A DNA stretch of 6,208 nt from an uncultured Rhodobacterales bacterium (lineage in GTDB: Bacteria; Pseudomonadota; Alphaproteobacteria; Rhodobacterales; Rhodobacteraceae), in assembly GCA_937901055.1 (NCBI GenBank), contig CALCGO010000003.1, positions 1 to 6,208 on the forward strand, given 5' to 3'. The stretch's first letter is position 1; every line of letters starts with the position of its first letter. This document shows, piece by piece, positions 1 through 6,208 of this stretch. Both the position numbers and the translations under genes were made by a program. Below the pieces are notes generated by a model. It was not told where the DNA came from. It worked only from the letters and a program-made list of their open reading frames with translations, and did no database searches.

Positions 1-1
1 C

Positions 2-673
2 TTTCCGGGGGATATATTTTACGTCCACGCAAGACTGTTGGAACGCGCCGGTCAGTTTAATACACATGCCGGCAATGGCTCAATCACGGTTCTGCCCGTT
101 GTCGAAACGCAAGCGGAAAACCTTTCGGCGTTTATCCCGACGAACCTGATCTCGATCACCGATGGCCAGATATATCTGTCGCCGCAACTGATCCGCAAAA
201 ACCAGTTTCCTGCCGTGGATCTGGGAATGTCGGTCTCGCGTGTTGGTGGCAAAGCTCAAAGCCGTGCCTATAGGGAAGTCGCCGGTAGCCTACGGATGAC
301 CTTATCCCAATTCGAGGAGCTAGAGGAATTCGCCCGCTTCGGTACCAGACTGGACGACACTACGAAAGCACGCCTGACACGTGGTGCTTCAGTGCGGGCG
401 GCGTTGCGGCAACCCGAAAGAGACCCAATTCCCGCCGTCGAACAATTGGCAGTTCTGATCGCGGCCATGGAAGGGGTTTTTGACGGCCTACCGGACGCTG
501 CTGCAATGGCCGCGATGTCCAAAGTCCGGAATGCAGCGGGCAAGCAACTTAACGCACTCGCGCGGCGTATGGCTGACAACGAGCAAATACAGCCCGAAGA
601 TCGTGCGCAGATTGTCGAAATGGCGTATATGGCCAGTGGCATCGAAAGGGGCGACAGTGGCGCAAACGCTTGA
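2..673 (+). CDS. atpA: F1Fo-ATPase subunit alpha, C-terminal part (alternate/N-ATPase type), 5' truncated
   Basis: Alpha subunit of the membrane-peripheral F1 sector; alpha alternates with beta in the hexamer and carries non-catalytic nucleotide sites. The gene is cut by the left edge: the reading frame is open from base 2, starting FPGDIFYVHARLLERAG, which is the conserved segment of all alpha subunits, so the in-frame TTG at 38 is not a start. The last 223 residues are present, under half of a usual alpha of about 500; the Walker A half lies outside. Visible landmarks are SITDGQIYL and the SVSRVGGKAQ motif, whose arginine (codon 239-241) matches the alpha arginine finger that reaches into the catalytic site. 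The C-terminal helical domain reads LDDTTKARLTRGASVRAALR and onwards, which is closer to N-ATPase alpha chains than to housekeeping ones. It overlaps the gamma gene by 17 bp. Family assignment is firm; the N-ATPase subtype is inferred from sequence flavour and gene order. Confidence 0.95.
   Translation, partial: FPGDIFYVHARLLERAGQFNTHAGNGSITVLPVVETQAENLSAFIPTNLISITDGQIYLSPQLIRKNQFPAVDLGMSVSRVGGKAQSRAYREVAGSLRMTLSQFEELEEFARFGTRLDDTTKARLTRGASVRAALRQPERDPIPAVEQLAVLIAAMEGVFDGLPDAAAMAAMSKVRNAAGKQLNALARRMADNEQIQPEDRAQIVEMAYMASGIERGDSGANA
643..650 (+). promoter_or_regulatory. Ribosome binding site for the GTG-started gamma gene
   Basis: GAAAGGGG lies inside the end of the alpha coding sequence, six bases before the GTG at 657. 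This purine-rich site decides the gamma start: it fits a GTG whose product begins MAQTLETLIRNTKTLDSIRG, the expected N-terminal helix of a gamma subunit. The much earlier in-frame ATG at 480 would add 59 residues with no gamma similarity. The overlap suggests translational coupling of alpha and gamma. Confidence 0.6.
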
Positions 674-1559
674 AACCCTGATCCGCAACACGAAAACTCT
701 CGATAGCATTCGCGGGATCGTTCATACGATGAAAACGCTGTCTGCCATCAACGCACGCCCGTACGAACATGCCGCCCGTTCCATCGACGCATACCATGCA
801 ACGGTTTTGCAGAGTTTTCGGGCCTTTATCCATCGCAACGGCCAGCTTCCGCTAACTGGCGGTATCGCCCATTCACAGATAATCGTCGCGTTCGGTTCTG
901 ATCATGGAATGTGCGGCAGCTACAACGAAATTATTGCGGCAAAAGTATCAGAACACCTCGTAAATTTCGATCTAAAGAAAGAACCTCCGCATGTCTTGTG
1001 TGTCGGGGCGCAATTGAACGATACATTTTATGGACAGAATATTTGGCCAGAAAGCGTCCTCCTGCCGCCCGCCTCGGCGGAGGGCATCGGTCGCCTCGCT
1101 GGTGAAATTGTGACGCGGTTGGATACTATCCGGCAAAAATCTCCGGTCGGCGAAATTGCCGTCACGTTGATATTTACCGAACAAATGGCGCATAGCCAGC
1201 AAGAGCCGGTTATCAAAGAATTGCTACCACTGGACCCAGCGTTGTTTGGCGGGCTCGCGGACAGGCCGTGGGTCTCGCGCTCTTTGCCAAACTTCACGTT
1301 GCCGGCAACTGATCTGCTTTCGGCTTTGATACGAAGTCATTTGTTCGCCAGTATTTTTCGCGCTTCAGCCGAGGCCCTCGTGACCGAAAACGCCGCGCGG
1401 CTGACGCAGATGCAGCATGCTGAACAGTCGGTTGATGATCGGCTCGAAGAACTAGAATCCGACATGCGAATGGTACGGCAAACCGAAATTACGAACGAGC
1501 TTATGGATGTAATCATCGGATTTGAAGCACTTAAGAAAAGGCCGCGTAAACCTGTATGA
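657..1559 (+). CDS. atpG: F1Fo-ATPase subunit gamma (alternate/N-ATPase type)
   Basis: Central-stalk gamma subunit, which rotates inside the alpha3beta3 ring and couples catalysis to ion flow through Fo. The 300-residue length is normal for the family. The N-terminal helix (about residues 1-55, with VHTMKTLSAINARPYEHA) matches the gamma N-terminal coiled-coil arm. GSDHGMCGSYNE at 80-91 is the version here of the family motif GSDxGLCGxxN. The C-terminal helix RQTEITNELMDVIIGFEAL (274-292) is the signature that inserts into the F1 core, and a short basic tail follows. The GTG start at 657 is chosen for its upstream GAAAGGGG and for the homology boundary; it overlaps alpha by 17 bp. No beta or epsilon gene follows; instead a convergent gene begins 29 bp later, so this is the operon end. 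That order (alpha, gamma, stop, no delta) is the N-ATPase arrangement, whereas housekeeping operons continue gamma-beta-epsilon. The ion (Na+ or H+) depends on the c subunit, outside the window. Confidence 0.92.
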   Translation: MAQTLETLIRNTKTLDSIRGIVHTMKTLSAINARPYEHAARSIDAYHATVLQSFRAFIHRNGQLPLTGGIAHSQIIVAFGSDHGMCGSYNEIIAAKVSEHLVNFDLKKEPPHVLCVGAQLNDTFYGQNIWPESVLLPPASAEGIGRLAGEIVTRLDTIRQKSPVGEIAVTLIFTEQMAHSQQEPVIKELLPLDPALFGGLADRPWVSRSLPNFTLPATDLLSALIRSHLFASIFRASAEALVTENAARLTQMQHAEQSVDDRLEELESDMRMVRQTEITNELMDVIIGFEALKKRPRKPV

Positions 1560-1570
1560 CGTTTCAGTAC

Positions 1571-1587
1571 CGAAGCCAAAACCTTCG
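1571..1587. terminator. Weak hairpin between convergent atpG and lysR, possible bidirectional terminator
   Basis: CGAAG and CTTCG form a 5-bp stem around a 7-base loop in the 29-bp gap between the two convergent stop codons. Position is right for termination of both transcripts, but neither strand has a following T-run, so it does not meet the usual picture of an intrinsic terminator. An overlapping alternative pairing, GCCAAA (1575-1580) with TTTGGC (1592-1597), is also possible. It is listed because it is the only structure in the gap. Confidence 0.18.
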
Positions 1588-1588
1588 C

Positions 1589-2467
1589 CTATTTGGCCAT
1601 TTCGAGCAACCACTCCGCAACAATATTTTTGTTGCGAGTGTTCGTGCTACCGCCATGTTGGCGCATGAAATAAGTAGCTTGCAAGTGCAACGGGCGCTCG
1701 AACACCTCGACTAATTCACCAGATTGCAGATACGCATCAACGAACGGTCTACGCCCAAGAAAAACCCCATCCCCACGCAAAGCCGCATCAATTGCGAAAA
1801 GCGAACTATCTGCGGTCATTCCGCGTGGAATTTGCGCCGTGTCCAGTTCGAAGGTTTGAAACCAGCGATGCCAGTCATCCTCGTAGCCAAGAATGTGAAT
1901 TAGATCCAACCCAAGTATATCCGAAGGCATACTTGGGCGAACTCGGCCAAGAAACTTGGGTGACGCGACAGGAGTGATGAGTGACGTGAGAAGTGGCTTG
2001 GTGAACCGATCATGGCTAGCCTTCCCCGAGACGAATATTTCAATATCGGCATTGGGCAAATGGCTAGCGTCCCCTTCGGTGTCCAGCGTCCGTATTTGTA
2101 AATCAATGTAGGGGTGGTCGACCTGAAACGCGCGAATATGAGGCGACAACCACAACAACGCTACGCTTGATGTGCAGCGTATGACAACGACCTGATGTGG
2201 CCGGTCAGGGAACAACTGATCGGTGATGCTGTCCAACCTGTCCAAGGCCTCGTGCACCCCGTCAAGATACGCGACGCCTGTACTGGTCAAGCTTAGCCTC
2301 CGGTGATGCCGTTGAAACAGATTTGCCCCTAGATAGGTTTCCAACTGTCGTATTTGCTGGCTGACCGCCGCCTGCGTAATATTTAAGTCTACAGCCGCCT
2401 TGGAGAAGCTCAAATGGCGGCCAGCGGCGGCGAAGGTACGAAGGATATTTAGACGAGGGCGTTTCAT
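1589..2467 (-). CDS. LysR-family transcriptional regulator, GcvA-like
   Basis: A 292-residue DNA-binding regulator, the standard LysR length. Residues 5-64 form the winged helix-turn-helix: LNILRTFAAAGRHLSFSKAA, then the recognition-helix region ITQAAVSQQIRQLE and the wing ending LSLTSTG. A linker helix follows, then the two-lobed periplasmic-binding-like effector domain (about 90-290). The late motif ALRGDGVFLGRRPFVDAYLQSGELV (ALxGxGVxLGRRPLV in relatives) is typical of the GcvA subgroup. The start at 2467 is supported by AAGG five bases upstream on the minus strand. The gene diverges from the methyltransferase-demethylase pair with a shared 114-bp control region, so it probably controls that pair and itself. 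Similarity to GcvA does not establish glycine as the effector; a methylated amine is an equally open inference. The 3' end converges on the ATPase operon. Confidence 0.93.
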   Translation of the reverse strand: MKRPRLNILRTFAAAGRHLSFSKAAVDLNITQAAVSQQIRQLETYLGANLFQRHHRRLSLTSTGVAYLDGVHEALDRLDSITDQLFPDRPHQVVVIRCTSSVALLWLSPHIRAFQVDHPYIDLQIRTLDTEGDASHLPNADIEIFVSGKASHDRFTKPLLTSLITPVASPKFLGRVRPSMPSDILGLDLIHILGYEDDWHRWFQTFELDTAQIPRGMTADSSLFAIDAALRGDGVFLGRRPFVDAYLQSGELVEVFERPLHLQATYFMRQHGGSTNTRNKNIVAEWLLEMAK

Positions 2468-2581
2468 GGCAGCCTTGATCGAATAAGTTTTACTTATGCA
2501 ATGTGGCAGTAATTATCGTTTGAGGCAACTATCATTGCGCCCTACCCTTTGACTAATAATTACCGCTCAGAAGGTACACAG
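2468..2581. promoter_or_regulatory. Divergent control region between the lysR gene and the mttB-like gene
   Basis: This AT-rich 114-bp gap must hold the start signals of both divergent units. A possible + strand promoter is TTTACT (2489-2494), a 16-base spacer and AATTAT (2511-2516), each matching four of six consensus positions; it would overlap the LysR box. No convincing minus-strand -35/-10 pair was found. The + strand Shine-Dalgarno site AGAAGG (2569-2574) ends seven bases before the ATG at 2582, which is why that start is preferred over the in-frame TTG at 2549. Confidence 0.5.
2483..2497. promoter_or_regulatory. Probable LysR operator: perfect inverted repeat ATAAGT-TTT-ACTTAT
   Basis: Two 6-bp arms are exactly complementary around a 3-bp centre. 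Inside it, T2484 and A2496 give the T-N11-A core (TAAG-N5-CTTA) that LysR-type regulators classically bind. It begins 16 bp upstream of the lysR start codon and about 85-99 bp upstream of the mttB-like ATG, which suits autorepression and control of the divergent operon. The palindrome and spacing are seen directly; binding by the neighbouring regulator is inferred. Confidence 0.55.
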
Positions 2582-4099
2582 ATGCAGTATTTTTCTTATT
2601 TGTCGGACGAAGACATCGCCTATGTTCATCAGGCGTCGCTGGAAGTTCTTGCTGAAACCGGTCTACAGGTTCGCAATGAAAAGGCCCGGCGCCGCTTCGC
2701 CGAACACGGCGCAACCGTCGATCATGAAACCGAAATGGTGTATATTCCAGCATCTGTGGTTGAAAAATATCGCAAAATGACACCGCCAACTATCACCCTG
2801 CGCGGTCGTGACCCTGCGTGCGATGTGACGTTCCCGCGCGCCTTGCCCGTGATTGCCACAGCGAGTTCAGCGCCTGATATCGTTGACCCAGTAACGGGCG
2901 TAACCCGCCGCGCTACATCAGACGACATCGCCCGCATTGCCCACTTGGTAAACACTTTGCCCGGGTTCGATATGTTTTCAATTTCGACGCTCGCAGATGA
3001 TGCAGCAAAGGACCAGTTCAGCCTGACACGGTTTTATGCGGCGTTGAAAAACTGCGTAAAACCGGTTCGCACCTCTGTTTACGACATACGCGAAGCCAAA
3101 CAAGTGATCCGCTTGGGCGAGATCATTGCCGGTTCGAAGGAGGCTTTTTGGGAACGCCCTTTCATCAACTTTGGCTACTGCGCCGCGGTTTCCCCGTTAA
3201 CGCTGGACTATGACAGCACCGAAACAATGATGTATTTCGCAGAAAACGGAATCACGGCTTATGGCACCATCGCCCCAATGGGTGGTCTCAGCACACCGCT
3301 CTCGCTGGCCGGGATGCTGGTGATTATGAATGCCGAGTGGCTAGCAGTCTGTACGTTGGCGCAGATGTCCAAAGAAGGCACGGCGCAAATCTACAACTTC
3401 CTTCCTGTTTTTGCCGATATGCGCGACGGAGCTTATGCGCCAGGTGCCATTGAAATCGGCATGATGAATTCAGCCGTTTGCCAAATGGCGCGATTTTATA
3501 ACGTGCCTGCTGGCGGCTATCTGGGCTTAACGAACTCCAAGGTTGCCGACGCACAGTCGGGTTTCGAAAAAGGCATGTCGCCCTTGATGGGAGCACTGTC
3601 CGGCGCCAATTTTATCGTGATGGGTGGCCTGCAAGACGCGCTGATGTCGTTTGATTTCGGACAAGCGGCCATTGATAACGAGATCGCCTTGATGGTTAAA
3701 AAAGTACGTGGTGGTTTTGGCTTCTCCAAAGACAGCGCTAGTCTGCAGGAAATCAAGGACACAGGCCCGGCAGGCATGTTCGCTGACAATCCGGCCACGT
3801 TGGAACGCATGATGACTACCAATTTCATGCCGACCTTGGCTGACAGAAACCTGCGCGAAAAATGGGAACAAGAAGGCTCCTCCACCATTCATCAACGCGC
3901 GCTCAATCAAGTGTTGGAGATACTATCCGCCCCTAATCCTGCGGCGCTTGACCCCGAGATTGACGCACAAATCCATGCCGAGTTCCCCGGATTGGTTGAA
4001 GGGAATTCATATGTTCCCGAGGGTTGGGAAAAACTTGAAATCGGCCCCAGCACGCCCAAGCGAGAACGGCGTGTAAATCGCCGCCGCAAAAGCGCCTAA
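2582..4099 (+). CDS. MttB-family (COG5598-type) trimethylamine/quaternary-amine methyltransferase, non-pyrrolysine
   Basis: Cytoplasmic methyltransferase of the MttB superfamily; characterised members move a methyl group from trimethylamine, glycine betaine or related amines to a corrinoid protein. The 505-residue product fits the family (about 480-520). Recognisable stretches are the N-terminal VHQASLEVLAETGLQVRNEK (15-34), the core FINFGYCAAVSPLTLD, the glycine-rich APMGGLSTPLSLAG, GGYLGLTNSKVADAQ (311-325) and the C-terminal NFMPTLADR. The 311-325 stretch lies in the part of the protein where methanogen MttB carries pyrrolysine, but the frame here has no internal TAG, so this is the non-Pyl subgroup that includes glycine-betaine methyltransferase MtgB. 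ATG 2582 is chosen for its AGAAGG site. The tail (488-505) is strongly basic, with eight K/R. The gene leads a two-gene unit with the demethylase 21 bp downstream. Substrate and methyl acceptor are unknown; a free-trimethylamine role should not be assumed. Confidence 0.92.
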   Translation: MQYFSYLSDEDIAYVHQASLEVLAETGLQVRNEKARRRFAEHGATVDHETEMVYIPASVVEKYRKMTPPTITLRGRDPACDVTFPRALPVIATASSAPDIVDPVTGVTRRATSDDIARIAHLVNTLPGFDMFSISTLADDAAKDQFSLTRFYAALKNCVKPVRTSVYDIREAKQVIRLGEIIAGSKEAFWERPFINFGYCAAVSPLTLDYDSTETMMYFAENGITAYGTIAPMGGLSTPLSLAGMLVIMNAEWLAVCTLAQMSKEGTAQIYNFLPVFADMRDGAYAPGAIEIGMMNSAVCQMARFYNVPAGGYLGLTNSKVADAQSGFEKGMSPLMGALSGANFIVMGGLQDALMSFDFGQAAIDNEIALMVKKVRGGFGFSKDSASLQEIKDTGPAGMFADNPATLERMMTTNFMPTLADRNLREKWEQEGSSTIHQRALNQVLEILSAPNPAALDPEIDAQIHAEFPGLVEGNSYVPEGWEKLEIGPSTPKRERRVNRRRKSA

Positions 4100-4109
4100 A
4101 TGTAACTAC

Positions 4110-4113
4110 AGGA
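4110..4113 (+). promoter_or_regulatory. Ribosome binding site of the demethylase gene
   Basis: AGGA within ACAGGAC lies seven bases before the ATG at 4121, inside the 21-bp gap after the mttB-like stop codon. The gap has no room for a separate promoter or terminator, which supports co-transcription. Confidence 0.5.
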
Positions 4114-4120
4114 CAAATCC

Positions 4121-6208
4121 ATGACAAATTTTCCGTCAACCGCAAAGGTCGTTGTTATCGGCGGCGGCGTCATCGGCACCTCGATTGCCTATCATCTTGT
4201 GAAAGAGGGCACGCGAGATGTTGTGTTGTTGGAAAAATCGAAGCTGACGGAGGGGTGCACGTGGCACGCCGCCGGCCTTGTGGGGCAGTTCCGCTCGCAA
4301 CAGAACTTGATGCAGTTGATGAACGACAGCGTCTCGCTTTTTGACACGCTTGAAGCTGAAACTGGGCAAAACCCTAGTTGGTGTAAGGTCGGCAGCATGC
4401 GCATTGCGTCCAGCAAGGACCGTTGGGACGAGCTGTTGAAATCGCATTCCGCTGCGCAGGCCGTCGGGTTCCAGATGAACATGTTAACCCCAAAGGAAGC
4501 TTTGGAACTTTATCCGTTAATGAAAGTAGACGACCTGATTGGCGCGGCATTTATTCCCGATGACGGGCACATTGACCCCAATTCACTTACGCAAGCGTAT
4601 GCCAAAGGTATCCGTCAGCACGGCGGGCGTATTATTGAAGGCGTTATGGTTAAGGACCTAATCCGCAACGGCAATCGGATAACACACGTTGTGACCGATC
4701 ACGGTAATATTGAGGCGGACATAGTCGTCAATGCGGCTGGTTTGTGGGCGAGTCAAGTGGGCTGGATGGCGGGTGTCGAAATTCCGGCCGGCGTGGTCGA
4801 GCACCAGTTTTTGGTAACCGAAAAAACCGACGAAATACCGGCGAACCTACCCGCCTTCCGTGACCCGGACGGCGGGTATTACGCAAAACCTGAACCGGGC
4901 GCTCTGGCCGTTGGTGGATGGGAGAAGGCGACCCGTAAGGTCAATCCGGTTGAAGGATTCCCTTGGGCATATGAGCGGCACTTGTTTGACGCAGACATGG
5001 ACCGTCTAGAAGAGTTTTTGGAACCAGCGATGGCGCGGCTACCCATTCTGGAGGAGTTGGGCATTCGTACCGTTGTCAACGGCCCTATCCCGATTTCGCC
5101 TGACGGTGAGCCGATCATGGGCATGGTCCCGGGGTTGGATAACTTCTTTGCGGCTTGTGCTTTTACGTCGGGCATCGCAGCTTCGGGCGGTGCGGGCAAA
5201 GCGGCCGCCAACTGGATCATGCACGGCGACCCTGGCTTGGATCTATGGGCCTTTGACATCCGCCGTTTCGGTTCATTGCACGCAGGCGCCGGTTTTCTGC
5301 ATGACCGCGCCGTAGAAAGCTATGCAAAGTACTACGATATCCATTGGCCGGGCGAAGAAATGGAAAGCGCGCGCGCTGTTCGTCGCAGCCCCCTCTATCA
5401 GACGTTGAAAGATCAAGGTGCCGTATTCGGGGCCAAGTTTGGATGGGAACGTGCCAACTGGTTCTCCCATAGCAACGTCGAACAAAAAGACGAGCTCGGG
5501 TTTGACCGACCCGGTCAGTTAGAGACCGTAGGCCGAGAACACAAAGCCGCACGAGAAGGCGTTGTTGTGTTCGATATGACGTCGTTCAGCAAATTCGAGA
5601 TCAAGGGAAAACATGCCTGTGCCTTCTTGCAATACCTCGCCGTGGCGGATGTCGACAAACCGGTTGGAGGCGCAACATACACACAACTGTGCAACGAGCG
5701 CGGCGGAATTGAAGCGGATGTAACCATCATTCGTCGCGCCGAGGACTGCTTCTGGCTTATCACAGGATCGGCCCTAGGCGTGCGGGACCGCGACTGGATC
5801 GACCGCAATCTACGCATCTTTAGTCAACGCGCGGATCACAATTGGAAATCACATGGGGAGCAGTGGCGTCAAAGTGCAACTGACGTTCAAATCCGTGATA
5901 TTACGTCGGCTTACGGTGTGATAAATCTCGCCGGACCATTGGCTAGAAAAGTGTTGGAAAAGGTCACCAACGACAATGTTAGCAATGACGCTTTCGCGTT
6001 CATGACCGCTAAGGACATTCGCATTGGATACGCCCCAACACTGGCATATCGCGTGACCTATATCGGGGAATTGGGCTGGGAGCTGTATATCCCCTCCCAT
6101 TTTACCCTTCCCGTATTTGACGCCATCATGAAAGCCGGCAAAAAACATGACCTGAAACTGGTGGGCATGCAGGCGGTCAATTCCCTCCGCCTTGAAACAG
6201 GATATCGT
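4121..6208 (+). CDS. Dimethylglycine/sarcosine dehydrogenase-like FAD oxidoreductase with GcvT domain, 3' truncated
   Basis: Oxidatively demethylates an N-methylated amine with FAD and passes the one-carbon unit to tetrahydrofolate, as known for dimethylglycine and sarcosine dehydrogenases. The frame is open for 696 codons to the right edge; relatives are about 810-830 residues, so roughly the last 120 are missing. The DAO domain (about 9-370) begins with GGGVIG (14-19), the dinucleotide-binding loop, with E38 at the end of the second strand. WHAAGL (48-53) holds H49, equivalent to the histidine covalently bound to FAD in dimethylglycine dehydrogenase. H228 (in EHQF) and Y253/Y254 lie where the family has active-site His and Tyr. 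A middle domain (about 373-424) precedes the GcvT folate domain (from about 425), with GGIEADVT (528-535; D533 matches the T-protein aspartate) and YIGELGWELYIP (647-658). No signal peptide or membrane segment is seen. Substrate specificity cannot be set; co-occurrence with an MttB homologue suggests a demethylation product of a larger methylamine. Confidence 0.92.
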   Translation, partial: MTNFPSTAKVVVIGGGVIGTSIAYHLVKEGTRDVVLLEKSKLTEGCTWHAAGLVGQFRSQQNLMQLMNDSVSLFDTLEAETGQNPSWCKVGSMRIASSKDRWDELLKSHSAAQAVGFQMNMLTPKEALELYPLMKVDDLIGAAFIPDDGHIDPNSLTQAYAKGIRQHGGRIIEGVMVKDLIRNGNRITHVVTDHGNIEADIVVNAAGLWASQVGWMAGVEIPAGVVEHQFLVTEKTDEIPANLPAFRDPDGGYYAKPEPGALAVGGWEKATRKVNPVEGFPWAYERHLFDADMDRLEEFLEPAMARLPILEELGIRTVVNGPIPISPDGEPIMGMVPGLDNFFAACAFTSGIAASGGAGKAAANWIMHGDPGLDLWAFDIRRFGSLHAGAGFLHDRAVESYAKYYDIHWPGEEMESARAVRRSPLYQTLKDQGAVFGAKFGWERANWFSHSNVEQKDELGFDRPGQLETVGREHKAAREGVVVFDMTSFSKFEIKGKHACAFLQYLAVADVDKPVGGATYTQLCNERGGIEADVTIIRRAEDCFWLITGSALGVRDRDWIDRNLRIFSQRADHNWKSHGEQWRQSATDVQIRDITSAYGVINLAGPLARKVLEKVTNDNVSNDAFAFMTAKDIRIGYAPTLAYRVTYIGELGWELYIPSHFTLPVFDAIMKAGKKHDLKLVGMQAVNSLRLETGYR

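Noticed and set aside
480..656. Upstream extension of the gamma gene from ATG 480
   Set aside because: It lies wholly inside the alpha coding sequence, shows no gamma-like residues, and the GTG at 657 has a good ribosome site and the expected N-terminus.
2498..2538. Second inverted repeat GCAATG (2498-2503) and CATTGC (2533-2538) in the control region
   Set aside because: Six-bp arms 29 bases apart in an AT-rich gap are weak; without conservation data it is not separable from chance.
2549..2581. TTG 2549 as start of the mttB-like gene
   Set aside because: The extra 11 residues are not family-like, no ribosome site precedes the TTG, and ATG 2582 has AGAAGG at a seven-base spacing.
3517..3910. 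Two minus-strand open frames of 123 and 127 codons inside the mttB-like gene
   Set aside because: They are antisense to a strongly conserved coding region, have compositions with no recognisable domain, and are explained as shadows of the + strand codon pattern.
4879..5552. Minus-strand open frames of 126 and 111 codons and a + strand 80-codon frame inside the demethylase gene
   Set aside because: The + strand frame from 4121 is continuous and matches the FAD/GcvT family throughout; the others show no motifs and no ribosome sites of note.
4121..6208. Possible frameshift or pseudogene in the demethylase gene because no stop codon is found
   Set aside because: Codon-by-codon reading shows one uninterrupted frame with all family motifs; the missing stop is due to the window edge.

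Overview
The window looks like chromosomal DNA from an alphaproteobacterium, most likely a marine Rhodobacterales-type organism. This rests on the gene content (a pyrrolysine-free MttB-family methyltransferase next to a flavin/GcvT-fusion demethylase, with a GcvA-like LysR regulator) and on moderate GC with ordinary bacterial start sites. The taxonomic call is an inference from gene families, not from a marker gene. There are two unrelated modules, separated at about position 1560-1588.

Left module (1-1559, + strand): the distal end of an F1Fo-ATPase operon. The window opens inside the alpha subunit gene, which keeps its C-terminal 223 residues, including the arginine-finger motif. It overlaps by 17 bp a gamma subunit gene that starts at GTG 657. 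No beta or epsilon gene follows gamma, and both proteins resemble the 'alternate' or N-ATPase branch (putatively Na+-translocating), whose operons end in alpha-gamma and lack a delta gene. This is therefore probably a second, accessory ATPase and not the housekeeping one.

Right module (1589-6208): a LysR-type regulator on the minus strand, a divergent control region of about 114 bp, and a + strand pair. The pair is an MttB-family (COG5598-type) trimethylamine/quaternary-amine methyltransferase of 505 aa, followed 21 bp later by a dimethylglycine/sarcosine-dehydrogenase-like protein. The latter has an FAD-binding DAO domain, a middle domain and a GcvT tetrahydrofolate domain, and it runs off the right edge after 696 codons. 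The control region holds a perfect 6-bp inverted repeat (ATAAGT-TTT-ACTTAT, 2483-2497) containing a T-N11-A LysR box.

How the right module may work (inference): MttB removes one methyl from a quaternary or tertiary methylamine. The resulting di- or monomethylated amine is then oxidatively demethylated by the flavoprotein, and its GcvT domain captures the one-carbon unit on tetrahydrofolate. The LysR protein would sense the substrate or an intermediate. The substrate is not identifiable from the sequence, and no corrinoid-protein gene is visible here. No RNA genes, mobile elements, CRISPR arrays or long repeats were seen.
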